The notes under the pieces are model-generated. The model had not been told where the DNA came from. It did no database searches and saw nothing but the letters and a program-made list of their open reading frames with translations. Positions 1 through 8,736 of a DNA stretch of 64,000 bases are shown here, piece after piece (position 1 is the first letter of the stretch; each line of letters begins with the position of its first letter). Source of the stretch: Mesorhizobium sp. INR15 (GTDB lineage: Bacteria > Pseudomonadota > Alphaproteobacteria > Rhizobiales > Rhizobiaceae); contig NZ_CP045496.1 in the NCBI RefSeq assembly GCF_015500075.1, positions 5,032,001 to 5,096,000 on the forward strand, written 5' to 3'. The position numbers and the translations under genes were made by a program.

Positions 1-844
1 CTTTCGGCAATTTCTGGCCGACGCTTACTGCCTGGAAGTTCATGCCAAAGAGTGTTGGGACCGGCGCCGGTTGCGAGCCCGTGCTGTCGAGGCCTTTGAT
101 TTCGTTTATGACCGCCTTGACCCGCGCCTGGTCAAAATCGCGCTCTGCCTTGAAGCTGCCTGTCGTCTTCACCTTAGTGCCCGGAATCAGACTGTCCTGT
201 TCCAAGGCATAGAGATCGTCGACGCCTTTGCCGGAAGGCCCGTTGAGCCATTCATAGGCCGGGTGCTTGTCAGACCATGCGGTACGACCGCCATGAGCCT
301 TCACAATCTCGAAGACGTTGTTCACACGCACGAAGTCGTGCGGATAGACGGCCGAGCATTTGCCGCCAATCAATGTCATCGGCAATTTCGCGGGGTCTAT
401 CTGGCTATGGAAATCACCCGGCTTGCCACCGCCATCAAGGCGGGTCGCATCGACGTCGATATTCTCGGCGAAAGCCACCTCCGCGCCCGGCATTCCCTTG
501 CAATCCGAACCCGGCTCGAAATAGGTGCGGTCGTAGCTGTCGTCATAGAAGACGCCGGTCGACATGGGCGTGCCCCCGGTCACCTGCGCCACAAGCCCGG
601 GAAAGGAGTCGGACGGCGTGCCGGTGAATGCGTTGGGGTAGAAGATCCCGCTATGGGCAAGCGCGGCGAGCGAGCTTGCCGGATTTGCGGCGACATAATT
701 CGCCAGGTCGAGTGCATGCAGGCCGTCGACGCTGACAAGCAGCACGTGCTTGTAAGGCGCGGCGAGCGCGTCGGAAGTCGACAACGCGGCGAGCGAAACC
801 GCCGCAAGCGCGCTCGCTGTCAGTGCTGATTTGAACCTTGTCAT
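1..844 (-). CDS. Alkaline phosphatase/phosphodiesterase superfamily protein, secreted (partial, C-terminus off left edge)
   Basis: The minus-strand frame opens with ATG at 844 and stays open past the left edge, giving 281 residues without a stop. Residues 1-28 form a Sec signal peptide with a lysine/arginine start, an alanine/leucine-rich core and an ALA-A cleavage site, so the product is periplasmic or secreted. The mature start carries SVDGLHALDL, the first metal aspartate region of the type I phosphodiesterase/nucleotide pyrophosphatase fold. The later TPSDSFPG stretch matches the nucleophile loop of that family, where Ser or Thr precedes FP. The family hydrolyses phosphodiester or phosphomonoester bonds using two metal ions. 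The substrate cannot be read from this part, and the C-terminal metal ligands lie outside the window. Confidence 0.8.
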   Translation of the reverse strand, partial: MTRFKSALTASALAAVSLAALSTSDALAAPYKHVLLVSVDGLHALDLANYVAANPASSLAALAHSGIFYPNAFTGTPSDSFPGLVAQVTGGTPMSTGVFYDDSYDRTYFEPGSDCKGMPGAEVAFAENIDVDATRLDGGGKPGDFHSQIDPAKLPMTLIGGKCSAVYPHDFVRVNNVFEIVKAHGGRTAWSDKHPAYEWLNGPSGKGVDDLYALEQDSLIPGTKVKTTGSFKAERDFDQARVKAVINEIKGLDSTGSQPAPVPTLFGMNFQAVSVGQKLPK

Positions 845-1305
845 TGAGTGTCCCTCATCTCGCAGCCCCGCGATCAATCGAGGATAGGCACCTCGATGTG
901 ACAGGTTCATGAAACTCGCCGCGGGTGATTACGAGGACTCCATCGTCCAATTCGTTGAGCGTGCCATGCCTCGGCCGCCCAACTATCTCTCCTCGCGAGA
1001 GTTACATTTCATTCTTGGTTCACGTCGAGTTTAGCATCCGAAAAATGATTTGAATCAATTAGATGGGTCTGTTTATTGGGCTTGGCACCGAGGCGACGCG
1101 GCGCGATCAAGGATCATGGATGCGAGCTTGTCCGCCGCTGCAATGGGACCGGTTTGCCCGGCGCGGCGCGATTCTCAGAAACAGTCCAGAAACAAAATTC
1201 TACAATCGGGAAATACTGACGAAAAAATTCGAGAGCGTAATCGCATTCGCGGCGATCAGGCTATCGGCCTGATTTAGATCAGCCGGCGAAAAAAGGAAAC
1301 GATCC
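845..1305. other. Intergenic region, 461 bases, no supported gene
   Basis: This stretch separates the leftward phosphodiesterase from the rightward histidine-rich peptide, so it should hold two divergent promoters. Short open frames occur, but none has both a ribosome-binding site and protein-like composition. The segment around 1030-1070 is locally A+T-rich, as expected near a promoter. I see no convincing repeat, tRNA or riboswitch. Confidence 0.4.
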
Positions 1306-1488
1306 ATGAAAAAGTCCCTCCTCTCGGCCCTCGGCCTTGCTGTTGCACTTGCTTTCACGGTGCCGGTCGTCGGTGCAACCAGCGCGGACGCAGCTCCGAT
1401 GCACATGAAGAAGCATCACCGCCACCATCATCGTCACCACCACCACCATCATCATCATCACCACATGAAGATGATGAAGAAGGCATAA
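1306..1488 (+). CDS. Small secreted histidine-rich peptide
   Basis: The gene encodes 60 residues preceded by a purine-rich AAAAGGAAACG ribosome-binding site. Residues 1-29 look like a signal peptide (MKK start, hydrophobic core, ADA-A cleavage). The mature part is about 31 residues, of which 16 are histidine, including ten in a row. Methionines and lysines make up most of the rest. Such a chain should bind transition metals (nickel, copper or zinc) in the periplasm, so metal buffering or sensing is the natural inference. A hairpin at 1505-1546 closes the transcript, so it is probably expressed alone. The histidine codons alternate CAC and CAT, so this is not a pure triplet-repeat expansion. 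Confidence 0.75.
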   Translation: MKKSLLSALGLAVALAFTVPVVGATSADAAPMHMKKHHRHHHRHHHHHHHHHHMKMMKKA

Positions 1489-1504
1489 CATACAGACTGC
1501 CAGC

Positions 1505-1546
1505 GAGAAGACCGGCTTTGGCTTCTTGTGCGAGGCCGGTCTTCTC
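1505..1546 (+). terminator. Strong hairpin after the His-rich gene
   Basis: A perfect 12-base inverted repeat pairs 1505-1516 (GAGAAGACCGGC) with 1535-1546, with an 18-base loop. It begins 16 bases after the stop codon. There is no long T run, so it may act with Rho or mainly protect the 3' end. Confidence 0.6.
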
Positions 1547-1596
1547 CTGGTCTGCTCGGCCCGAACGTGCCGCCAGGCAGTTCGTGAATAGGTTCG

Positions 1597-1899
1597 TCAG
1601 CGGCGGCTGAAAAGCAGGCTGGCGGCGAGACCAACAACCACGAGGCCCACGGCAGCGGCCGTGGCGGGGTGATCACGGGCGGATTTCTCAATCACCCTGC
1701 CCTGTTTGCGGATCGCGGGCATTGCATCGCGCAGACGCACGGCAAGGTCCGAGTACGTATCCAGCGCGGCGTCACGGCCATCTTCATAGTAAGCACCGCC
1801 CCGCTTGGACACCGCCTTTTTCAAAGCCGCCAATTCCCTTGAGAGAGCAGTGATCTGCTTGTCCAGGTCGATGTCGGACAGGGTCGAGAATGATGCCAT
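1597..1899 (-). CDS. YqjD/ElaB (DUF883)-like membrane-anchored protein
   Basis: The 100-residue reading starts at ATG 1899, preceded by AAGGAAACC. A longer upstream frame exists but has no such site. The first 75 residues are charged and helical, probably coiled coil. The last 20 or so form a glycine/alanine/valine-rich transmembrane segment ending in two arginines. This is the layout of the DUF883 family (ElaB, YqjD), inner-membrane C-tail-anchored proteins that in Escherichia coli associate with ribosomes in stationary phase. The neighbour upstream is the merR-type gene; they may be separate units because a hairpin lies between them. Confidence 0.7.
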   Translation of the reverse strand: MASFSTLSDIDLDKQITALSRELAALKKAVSKRGGAYYEDGRDAALDTYSDLAVRLRDAMPAIRKQGRVIEKSARDHPATAAAVGLVVVGLAASLLFSRR

Positions 1900-1972
1900 G
1901 ATAGGTTTCCTTGCTTTGCAGAAGGAAACGTAACGCATCACAGCTGGCCGGGTTCCAGCCCTGTCGACGTAA

Positions 1973-1989
1973 AGCCGCCTTGTGCGGCT
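1973..1989 (-). terminator. Hairpin downstream of the merR-type gene
   Basis: AGCCGC at 1973-1978 pairs with GCGGCT at 1984-1989 across a five-base loop. On the minus strand it is followed by TTTACG, and it begins two bases after the merR stop codon. It is a plausible intrinsic terminator for the plsX-fabH-ihfA-merR group. Confidence 0.6.
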
Positions 1990-1990
1990 G

Positions 1991-2530
1991 TCAGCGCACC
2001 TGATCGAGCAGGCGCTTGCACTCCAGAAGGTCGAACAAGGCTTCCTGCAACAGCGCACGATTGTCTCGCGACAGCTTCGACACGTCAGGCGTGACAGGAC
2101 CTTCCTCGTCGGTCTTGCCCAGGCCGAAGAAGCGGCGGCTGGGTTTTACCCTGGGTTGGCCAACCAATTCGTCGTCCATCCCGCGCGGCTGGGCACCTGG
2201 TGTCAGAGGCACCGCATCGGCCTGCTTGCGTTGCGAAATCGCTTCCACGGCGGCCATGTCGCCATTGCCGATAGCAACCAGGAAATGGTTGCCATTCTCA
2301 CGCAGCAGCTTCTGCACACCCTTGATCGTGTAGCCCTGATCGTAAAGCATGTGGCGGATGCCTTTGATCAGTTCGACATCCTGCGGCCGATAATAACGGC
2401 GGCCGCCGCCGCGCTTCATCGGTTTGATCTGGTTGAAACGGGTTTCCCAGAAACGCAGCACGTGCTGTGGCAAGTCGAGATCTTCGGCGACCTCGCTGAT
2501 GGTGCGGAAAGCGTCGGGGCTCTTGTCCAT
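1991..2530 (-). CDS. MerR-family transcriptional regulator
   Basis: The gene encodes 179 residues. Residues 8-75 make a MerR winged helix: FRTISEVAEDLDLPQHVLRFWE, then the RRYYRPQDVELI wing, then a second helix with YTIKGVQKLLREN. The C-terminal part has no cysteine cluster, so a metal ligand like that of classical MerR is not evident. It lies 131 bases after ihfA on the same strand, which is the usual place for this regulator in alphaproteobacteria. Its targets are not known to me. The region after residue 85 is low in recognisable motifs and may be flexible or an oligomerisation helix. Confidence 0.88.
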   Translation of the reverse strand: MDKSPDAFRTISEVAEDLDLPQHVLRFWETRFNQIKPMKRGGGRRYYRPQDVELIKGIRHMLYDQGYTIKGVQKLLRENGNHFLVAIGNGDMAAVEAISQRKQADAVPLTPGAQPRGMDDELVGQPRVKPSRRFFGLGKTDEEGPVTPDVSKLSRDNRALLQEALFDLLECKRLLDQVR

Positions 2531-2661
2531 GGGCGAATCCTCACGCTGGACGATGATCCGGCCTATCTTGCCGAATCGCAGTTCATTTCAGCGGTTTGTG
2601 GCGCAACATTCAAGCCCGGCACAATGGTGGAGCCGGTTTTCAACCAGACAATGGGACGAGC

Positions 2662-2985
2662 CTACTTGCTTCCCTTGGTCTTGCTGCTCTGATGCGAGCG
2701 CAAGATGCGGCTCTTCAGAACGTTCGATGACTTGAAGGTCATCACCCGGCGCGGCAGGATCGGCACTTCTTCGCCGGTCTTGGGATTGCGTCCGATGCGT
2801 TCGTTCTTGGAACGGACGTGGAACGTCGCGAAAGACGACAATTTCACGGTCTCGCCACGCACGATCGCTTCGCAGATTTCGTCAAGGACGGCCTCGACGA
2901 GTTCAGCCGATTCAGTGCGTGACAGTCCTACCTTGCGGTAAACTGCTTCGGCAAGGTCGGCGCGCGTAAGTGTCTTTCCCCCCAT
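2662..2985 (-). CDS. ihfA: Integration host factor subunit alpha
   Basis: The protein has 107 residues, close to the family norm of about 100. It has the HU/IHF fold signature, including the GRNPKTGEEVPI beta-arm whose proline intercalates into DNA. The N-terminal TRADLAEAVYRKVGLSR helix and the FATFHVRSKNERIG strand identify the alpha subunit. IHF bends DNA in promoters, recombination sites and origins. The gene lies about 100 bases after fabH on the same strand, the order seen across alphaproteobacteria. The beta subunit gene is not in this window. Confidence 0.95.
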   Translation of the reverse strand: MGGKTLTRADLAEAVYRKVGLSRTESAELVEAVLDEICEAIVRGETVKLSSFATFHVRSKNERIGRNPKTGEEVPILPRRVMTFKSSNVLKSRILRSHQSSKTKGSK

Positions 2986-3087
2986 GCGACCGTCCCATCA
3001 GCTCAAAACATAAAATCGATACAACAACGGTAGAGCCTAAGTAATTGATCCGGCAAGGTCAAGGACCGAAACCGGACCGTTCGGCTC

Positions 3088-4059
3088 TTACCAGCGAACG
3101 AGAACAGCGCCCCAGGTGAAGCCGCCGCCCATGGCTTCCAGCAACACCAGATCGCCCTTTTTGATGCGACCGTCGGCGACGGCCACCGAAAGCGCCAGCG
3201 GCACGGAAGCTGCCGAGGTGTTACCGTGCAAATCGACCGTAACCACCACCTTTTGCTCGGCAATCCCGAGCTTCTTGGCGGAAGCGTCAATAATCCGTTT
3301 ATTGGCCTGGTGCGGCACGAACCAGTCAAGGTCGGCAGCGGTAATGCCGGCCTGGGAGAATGTCCCCTCGATGACGTCGGTGATCATGCCGACCGCATGC
3401 TTGAACACCTCGCGGCCCTCCATGCGGAGATGGCCGACCGTGCCAGTGGTCGAAGGACCGCCATCGACAAAAAGCTTGTCCTTGTGGGCGCCGTCGGAGC
3501 GCAGGCTGGCCGCCAGCACACCATGGTCAGCGATGCCGCCGGTTCCCTCGCCAGCTTCCAGCACCAGAGCGCCGGCGCCATCGCCGAACAGAACGCAGGT
3601 CGAGCGGTCGCTCCAGTCGAGAATGCGCGAAAACGTTTCCGCCCCGATCACCAGCACGCGCTTGGCCAAGCCACCACGGATATAGAGATCGGCGGTCGTT
3701 ACCGCATAGACGAAGCCGGTGCATACCGCCTGCATGTCGAAGGCAAAGCCATGATGCATGCCAAGCCGGTTCTGGATCTCGACGGCGGTCGCCGGGAAGG
3801 TGTTGTTGGGCGTCGAGGTCGCCAACACGATCAGATCGATGTCCGCGGGCGTCAGTCCCGCATTGTCCAGCGCTGCGCGGGCGGCAGCCTCTCCCAACGA
3901 AGCCGTCGTCTCGTCATCGCCGGCGATATGGCGCTGGCGGATGCCGGTGCGCTGGGCGATCCACTCGTCGGAGGTCTCGACCATGCCTTCGAAATCGGCA
4001 TTCTTCATGATGCGGCGGGGCAGCGCGGCGCCTGTGCCGCGCACGACTGATCTGATCAA
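3088..4059 (-). CDS. fabH: 3-oxoacyl-ACP synthase III (KAS III)
   Basis: This 323-residue enzyme condenses acetyl-CoA with malonyl-ACP to start fatty-acid synthesis. The catalytic triad is visible: Cys113 in AVCTGF, His250 in VPHQANKRI and Asn280 in HGNTSAA. The frame starts with TTG at 4059, spaced correctly after GGAAAG, and the MIRSVVRGTG start matches the family N-terminus. The rare start codon may limit translation. plsX ends nine bases upstream, so the two are certainly cotranscribed and link acyl-phosphate formation to chain initiation. Confidence 0.95.
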   Translation of the reverse strand: MIRSVVRGTGAALPRRIMKNADFEGMVETSDEWIAQRTGIRQRHIAGDDETTASLGEAAARAALDNAGLTPADIDLIVLATSTPNNTFPATAVEIQNRLGMHHGFAFDMQAVCTGFVYAVTTADLYIRGGLAKRVLVIGAETFSRILDWSDRSTCVLFGDGAGALVLEAGEGTGGIADHGVLAASLRSDGAHKDKLFVDGGPSTTGTVGHLRMEGREVFKHAVGMITDVIEGTFSQAGITAADLDWFVPHQANKRIIDASAKKLGIAEQKVVVTVDLHGNTSAASVPLALSVAVADGRIKKGDLVLLEAMGGGFTWGAVLVRW

Positions 4060-4068
4060 AGCGCTTTC

Positions 4069-5139
4069 CTATTCCTTTGCGTCGCTAACGACGTCGGATT
4101 TCCTCGATGTCTGGGCATGCGGATTGCGCGCATGAAACAGGTCCAGGTCGGCTTCGATACGGTCCAGCAGATTGTTGCGCACCATATCGTAGCCAAGCTC
4201 GATCGCCGCCGCGAAGCCGTCCGAATCGGCACCGCCATGGCTCTTTACCACTATGCCGTTCAACCCCAGGAAGACGCCGCCATTGGAGCGGCCGACATCC
4301 ATCTTTTCGCGCAAGCGATCAAATGCACCCTTGGCGAAGATATAGCCGATCCTGGCCATCAGTGTCCGGCCCATCGCGGCACGCAGATAACCGGCGATCT
4401 GCCGGACGGTGCCTTCCGCCGTTTTCAGCGCGATGTTGCCGGCAAAACCTTCCGTGACGACAACGTCAACCACGCCCTTGCCGATGTCGTCACCTTCAAC
4501 GAAACCGTGATAATTCATCGAGGCCATGTTGGCTTCGCGCAGCATGCGCCCGGCTTCCTTGACCTCTTCCTGGCCCTTGATCTCCTCGACTCCGACATTG
4601 AGCAGTCCGACGCTGGGCCGAGCGACGCCAAAAACCGAGCGCGCCATGCCCGTGCCGAGAATGGCAAAGTCGATCAGCTGATGCGCGTCGGCACCGATGG
4701 TTGCGCCGACATCCAGCACCACGCTTTCGCCGCGCATGGTCGGCCAAAGAGCTGCGATTGCCGGCCGGTCGATGGTCGCCATGGTGCGCAGGCAGAATTT
4801 CGACATCGCCATCAGCGCACCGGTGTTGCCGGCCGAGATACAGGCGTCGGCCGTGCCCGACTTAACCGCTTCAACCGCTTTCCACATCGACGACTTCCAG
4901 CGGCCATGGCGCAGCGCCTGGCTCGGCTTGTCGTCCATCCTCACCGATATTTCGCAGTGGAAGAACTCGCTGACATCGGCCAGCTTGGGGAATTTGGCCA
5001 ATTCCGGGCGGACCACCTCTTCGCGCCCATAAATGACGAAGCGAATGTCGGGGCGCCGTGTGGCGACCGTCATGAGCGCCGGGATGACCACGCTTGGTCC
5101 GTGATCGCCGCCCATGGCATCGATAGAAATCCTGATCAC
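4069..5139 (-). CDS. plsX: Phosphate acyltransferase PlsX
   Basis: PlsX converts acyl-ACP to acyl-phosphate for phosphatidic acid synthesis at the membrane surface. The 356-residue product begins with the typical ISIDAMGGDHGP motif and carries the family blocks ISAGNTGALMA and VVTEGFAGNIALKTAEG. The start is a GTG at 5139. It heads the plsX-fabH-ihfA-merR row and ends nine bases before fabH. The DUF177 gene lies 121 bases upstream on the same strand, so it may belong to the same transcript. Confidence 0.95.
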   Translation of the reverse strand: MIRISIDAMGGDHGPSVVIPALMTVATRRPDIRFVIYGREEVVRPELAKFPKLADVSEFFHCEISVRMDDKPSQALRHGRWKSSMWKAVEAVKSGTADACISAGNTGALMAMSKFCLRTMATIDRPAIAALWPTMRGESVVLDVGATIGADAHQLIDFAILGTGMARSVFGVARPSVGLLNVGVEEIKGQEEVKEAGRMLREANMASMNYHGFVEGDDIGKGVVDVVVTEGFAGNIALKTAEGTVRQIAGYLRAAMGRTLMARIGYIFAKGAFDRLREKMDVGRSNGGVFLGLNGIVVKSHGGADSDGFAAAIELGYDMVRNNLLDRIEADLDLFHARNPHAQTSRKSDVVSDAKE

Positions 5140-5260
5140 TCGATATTCATCTCACGGTTTGCACGGCCGGGCGCGGTTCGCTTTAGCGACCGCGAAGGTT
5201 CGGCGAAAATAGCGGTTTTGGGCTGACGCACAACCGACTTTTCCGTCGCGGCGGAGCTTT

Positions 5261-5809
5261 TCAGGATTTTCCCAGCAAGGATCGCAGCTTTTGCTGAAAT
5301 TCGTTCTCCGCCGGCTCATTGTCGGTGCCGGCTTGCAGCGACACGCCCTGCTTGCGAGGATAAGGGTCGATCGCCAAGCCGAAGAATTGTTCGGCCAGCG
5401 CCCCGACATCGATCTTGTCGCCGGAAAAAGTCTCTGGACTGTCCGGCCCATCAGCATCCAGCATGATTTCTCCGGCGCTATCGAAACCTTCCCGGCCGAA
5501 TTTTGAGTCCTCCGGCAGGAACAGGGCTTCGACCGCCTCGTCGACATGGGCCTGCACAGGCTCAAGCGTGACGATGCAGGCCTGGGTGATATCGGCTTCG
5601 ACACGGCCGGTGATCTTGAGGCCGTTGCGCTTCCACGGCGCTACCAGGATTTCCGCGCGATAGTTCTCGACCGAAAGCAAATCATGCTCCCTGGCGAGCT
5701 CCGTGCGTTGCGCCTCGTCGGCGATGATAACCACCGGCAAGCCTTTGTGCGGCAAGCGGGCAACATTGGCGACGAAGGACACCGGGCTATGCGGTTCTTC
5801 ATGTTTCAT
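5261..5809 (-). CDS. DUF177 (YceD-like) protein
   Basis: The start chosen is ATG at 5809, giving 182 residues; a longer upstream frame runs into the neighbouring gene. The protein matches the YceD/DUF177 family, with ITGRVEADITQACIVTLEPV in the middle. In many bacteria this gene lies before rpmF and plsX. YceD has been linked to 23S rRNA processing in plants and bacteria. The cytochrome chaperone gene ends 14 bases upstream, so translation is probably coupled. No rpmF is seen between this gene and plsX, as is usual in rhizobia. Confidence 0.85.
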   Translation of the reverse strand: MKHEEPHSPVSFVANVARLPHKGLPVVIIADEAQRTELAREHDLLSVENYRAEILVAPWKRNGLKITGRVEADITQACIVTLEPVQAHVDEAVEALFLPEDSKFGREGFDSAGEIMLDADGPDSPETFSGDKIDVGALAEQFFGLAIDPYPRKQGVSLQAGTDNEPAENEFQQKLRSLLGKS

Positions 5810-5823
5810 GACAGCTGCCTCCT

Positions 5824-6363
5824 TTAATTCGCGGCCGACGGGAACGTCACCGTGCCGGAAACGATCGATTCGGATGGCTGCGCGGCCAGGTGCCTGTCGG
5901 CATCGACAACGTAGAGCGCCAGCCGTGCGGCTTGCGGCCAAGCGCCCGCATCTGGCCTGACATTGCGGGTAAGGGCCGCAGTAAGCCCGTCAATGTCTTT
6001 TCTTTCCAGCGCGTCATCATAGGCGGCTGTGCGCCCATAGAACATTTTCGCCAGCTTTTTCATACGCTTGGGCACACCAACGTCGCCGATTCCCAATTCC
6101 CGCAGCGAATGGTCGACATCAAGGAAGAACTCGTCGATCAGCACTTGCGCGATCTCTTGCGCCGCGCCGCCCTCGCCGCGCAACCGGTGCTGGAAAAGGA
6201 ACATATGAAGCGACAGCATCTCGAAACGGCCAAGCGGCGTATCCGGCACATTCCAGTCGGAATAAAATACGGTCTGCCGCGCCGCCGCCACGATTTGTGC
6301 GTAAAGCGCCTCGGTGATAGCGCGGTTGGCGTGGCGTTCGCGGCCAAAAAGGCGCTGAAACAT
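5824..6363 (-). CDS. Ubiquinol-cytochrome c chaperone (CBP3-like)
   Basis: The 179-residue reading begins at ATG 6363 with MFQRLFGRER. It matches the CBP3/UQCC family, which helps assemble the cytochrome bc1 complex, in the block RFEMLSLHMFLFQHRL and the following DVDHSLRELGIGD region. The protein has no signal peptide and should act at the inner face of the membrane. It is divergent from bamE, separated by about 100 bases that must hold both promoters. This pairing of chaperone, DUF177 and plsX is standard in Rhizobiales. Confidence 0.88.
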   Translation of the reverse strand: MFQRLFGRERHANRAITEALYAQIVAAARQTVFYSDWNVPDTPLGRFEMLSLHMFLFQHRLRGEGGAAQEIAQVLIDEFFLDVDHSLRELGIGDVGVPKRMKKLAKMFYGRTAAYDDALERKDIDGLTAALTRNVRPDAGAWPQAARLALYVVDADRHLAAQPSESIVSGTVTFPSAAN

Positions 6364-6465
6364 TGGGGATGGTCTCCCGGGGACCGTTTGTTGAATTGGC
6401 CTTGTTGCATCGGCAAGCAAGCTGGTTTACCGGTTTTGCGGCCCAGCGCAAGTTGCGGCCAGCTA

Positions 6466-6990
6466 ATGGAGTTGTTGTTGCGCGCGCTGAATTTCAAGTC
6501 GACCTTCTCGTCCAGGCCCGCCGGCGCAATCTCGCTGCTTGTCGTCATTTCGGCATTGTCCGCCTGCCACACCTCCAAGATGATCGGAGACCTCAACCCG
6601 AGCGAGACCTTCACGCAGGGCTACGTCATCGACCAGCAGTCCATCGACCTTGTGCCGGTTGGCTCGAGCCGCGAGCAAGTGCTTCTGGCGCTCGGCACGC
6701 CGTCGACGACGGCGACCTTCGACAACGAAGCTTTCTATTACATTTCGCAGACGCGTAAGCGCTACGTCGCCTTCGACAAGCCAAGGCTTATCGACCAGAA
6801 GGTGCTGGCGGTTTACTTCGGCGCGGATGGCCGCGTCACCCAGATTGCCAACTACGGCTTGAAGGATGGCAAGGTGTTCGACTTCATCTCGCGTACCACG
6901 CCGACCGGCGGCAAGGACCAGAACTTCCTCAGCCAGGTCATCAACGGCGCCAGCAAGCTGGCGCCCGGCATTCCTGGCGGCGGCGCCTAA
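6466..6990 (+). CDS. bamE: Outer-membrane assembly lipoprotein BamE (SmpA/OmlA)
   Basis: The product is 174 residues from ATG 6466. It has a signal peptide ending in the lipobox SALSAC, so it should be lipidated and sorted to the outer membrane. The mature part has the SmpA/OmlA core: GSSREQVLLALGTPS, then FYYISQTRK and VLAVYFGADGRV. BamE supports BamA and BamD in inserting beta-barrel proteins. It is transcribed alone, and a strong terminator follows at 7034-7070. The C-terminal extension after the core is glycine- and proline-rich. Confidence 0.92.
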   Translation: MELLLRALNFKSTFSSRPAGAISLLVVISALSACHTSKMIGDLNPSETFTQGYVIDQQSIDLVPVGSSREQVLLALGTPSTTATFDNEAFYYISQTRKRYVAFDKPRLIDQKVLAVYFGADGRVTQIANYGLKDGKVFDFISRTTPTGGKDQNFLSQVINGASKLAPGIPGGGA

Positions 6991-7033
6991 TTTCTTTCGG
7001 CTTCACCCGAAGCCCCATCATCTCAGGCGACCA

Positions 7034-7070
7034 AAAACCCGTGGGAGCGATCCCACGGGTTTTTGTTTTT
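7034..7070 (+). terminator. Rho-independent terminator after bamE
   Basis: ACCCGTGGGA and TCCCACGGGT pair across a four-base loop, followed by TTTTTGTTTTT. The A-rich left side makes it usable on the minus strand too, although the facing gene already ends at 7171. Confidence 0.9.
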
Positions 7071-7170
7071 GGCTGTTTATGCCTGGACGCTGCTTGCCGA
7101 CATCGGCTCGATCATCCGTCCAGGGTTCGAATGCGCCGGAACGGAACCACCGCACACCCGGCAAGCCCGG

Positions 7171-8553
7171 CTACTCCATGTGGAAGCGCATGGCGCCGAC
7201 GCGCCGGTCGGCTGAACGCTGGACCACCCAGTGCATGTGGTAACGCCCCATGGGCAAGCGGTAGCGCCGGCTGTACGCGGCGCCATCGCCGGCATGGTCG
7301 ATGAGTTCCAGCGGCGCGGTGGCGAGGTCCGCTTCCGCCTCCCCCAGCGCCTGCTCGAACCAGTTGCGGCTCCAGTCGGACCAGGCCTTGTCGCTGAAGG
7401 CATCGCGCGGAGCCTGGCGGGCGACGATGGCCCGCAGCAGATCGTCATCGCGCCGCGTCGCGTCGGGATCGGTCTCGGCGATGGGTTGGTAGGCCGCCAC
7501 GGCCGGCTCGACGAGCCCGGCGATCTCTTGTCCAATGCGCGCAACCTGCGCCTGTTCAACATTGGCAAGCACGGCGACCGACAATCCTTGCGACGGGAAC
7601 CGCATGAACTCCGCGCGAAACCCGTCCCAGGTGCCGCCATGGCGGATCTTGCGATGGCCGCGCACCTCGGAATTCTGCCAGCCGAGCGCGTAGCCGTTGA
7701 AGGCCTCGCGGCCATCGCTCATCAGCGCGGGCTCGACCATGAGTTCGACGCTGGCCGGACTGAATAATCGGGGGTTGTCCAGCTCCAGAAACCAGTGAGC
7801 GATGTCGCGTGGCGAGAAATAGAGCCCGCCATCGCCGGTCCTGAACAGCGTCGGCGCCGTCCATTGCCGGTTGTGCAGGCGATTGTCGCGAAAGCTGTGG
7901 CCCGCGGCGCGATTCGGCACGATGTCGAACCACGACGCGTCGCGCGCCGTTGCCATGCCGATGGGCTGGAACAGGCGATCACGCAGGAATTCATAGTAGG
8001 GCTTGCCACAGATACGGGCGACAATGAAACCGGCCAACACGTAGCTGATGTTGCTGTAGGCATAGCTCTCGCCAGGCCCGAACAGCGGCGGCGAGAGCGC
8101 CGCAAGCGCGATCAATTGTTCGTCGCTATGGTCCTGCCACTGGTTGAGCGGCACGACGTTGTCACGAATGGGCGTCGGCGCGAAGCTCTCGCCGAAATTG
8201 CCGAGGCCGCTCATCATCGACAGAAGCTGACGAATGGTGATGCCGTCCCAGCTTGCCGGCCCTTCGGGGATGTGGCGCTTCAACGGGTGATCGAGCCCGA
8301 TGCGCCCATCCTGGACCAGCAACAGTACGGCGGCGGCGGTGAACATCTTGCCGGTCGATCCAGAATGGAAGATCGTGTCAGGCGTCGCACGCGCCTTATG
8401 CTCGACATTGGCCAGGCCGTAGCCGCCGACATGCAGAATGCTGCCATTCCGCACGATGGCCAAGCCGAGGCCAGGTATGGCATGCGTGTCCATCTCCGAT
8501 ACCAGGTATTGCTCCAGCGAGGCTTCCAGACTGGTGGTGGATTTCGCACTCAT
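7171..8553 (-). CDS. Serine hydrolase, class C beta-lactamase/penicillin-binding fold
   Basis: The 460-residue protein has the three catalytic motifs of the beta-lactamase class C/DD-peptidase/esterase family: S66-T-G-K69, the tyrosine motif Y166-S-N168, and RHGGTWDGF in place of KTG. No signal peptide is seen, so it should be cytoplasmic. That argues against a true beta-lactamase and for a peptidase, esterase or D-amino-acid amidase. Residues beyond about 340 form an extra domain. It lies 183 bases after the peptide-type binding protein gene on the same strand. Degradation of an imported peptide or amide is a reasonable inference. Confidence 0.85.
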   Translation of the reverse strand: MSAKSTTSLEASLEQYLVSEMDTHAIPGLGLAIVRNGSILHVGGYGLANVEHKARATPDTIFHSGSTGKMFTAAAVLLLVQDGRIGLDHPLKRHIPEGPASWDGITIRQLLSMMSGLGNFGESFAPTPIRDNVVPLNQWQDHSDEQLIALAALSPPLFGPGESYAYSNISYVLAGFIVARICGKPYYEFLRDRLFQPIGMATARDASWFDIVPNRAAGHSFRDNRLHNRQWTAPTLFRTGDGGLYFSPRDIAHWFLELDNPRLFSPASVELMVEPALMSDGREAFNGYALGWQNSEVRGHRKIRHGGTWDGFRAEFMRFPSQGLSVAVLANVEQAQVARIGQEIAGLVEPAVAAYQPIAETDPDATRRDDDLLRAIVARQAPRDAFSDKAWSDWSRNWFEQALGEAEADLATAPLELIDHAGDGAAYSRRYRLPMGRYHMHWVVQRSADRRVGAMRFHME

Positions 8554-8736
8554 CGAATATCTCCATTGCGTCGAACTGGCAGGCCCCGCGGACGGCGCCG
8601 GATCTGCTCGGCGCGGCTGCGACGTTGATTTCTAGGAAAGTCGCCAGAGCGCGCCGTCCAGGTTGGCCCCATGGCCTGGTCGACCGCCCGCGCGGATTGA
8701 GCGCAACGGGCTAAGATCGGCGCGCGCTCTATCCGC

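Noticed and set aside
71..829. 252-codon frame on the plus strand
   Set aside because: It is the shadow of the truncated phosphodiesterase, which has a clear signal peptide and motifs on the minus strand.
7100..7170. tRNA-like GGTTCGAA segment
   Set aside because: The flanks do not fold into a cloverleaf; no acceptor stem pairs.
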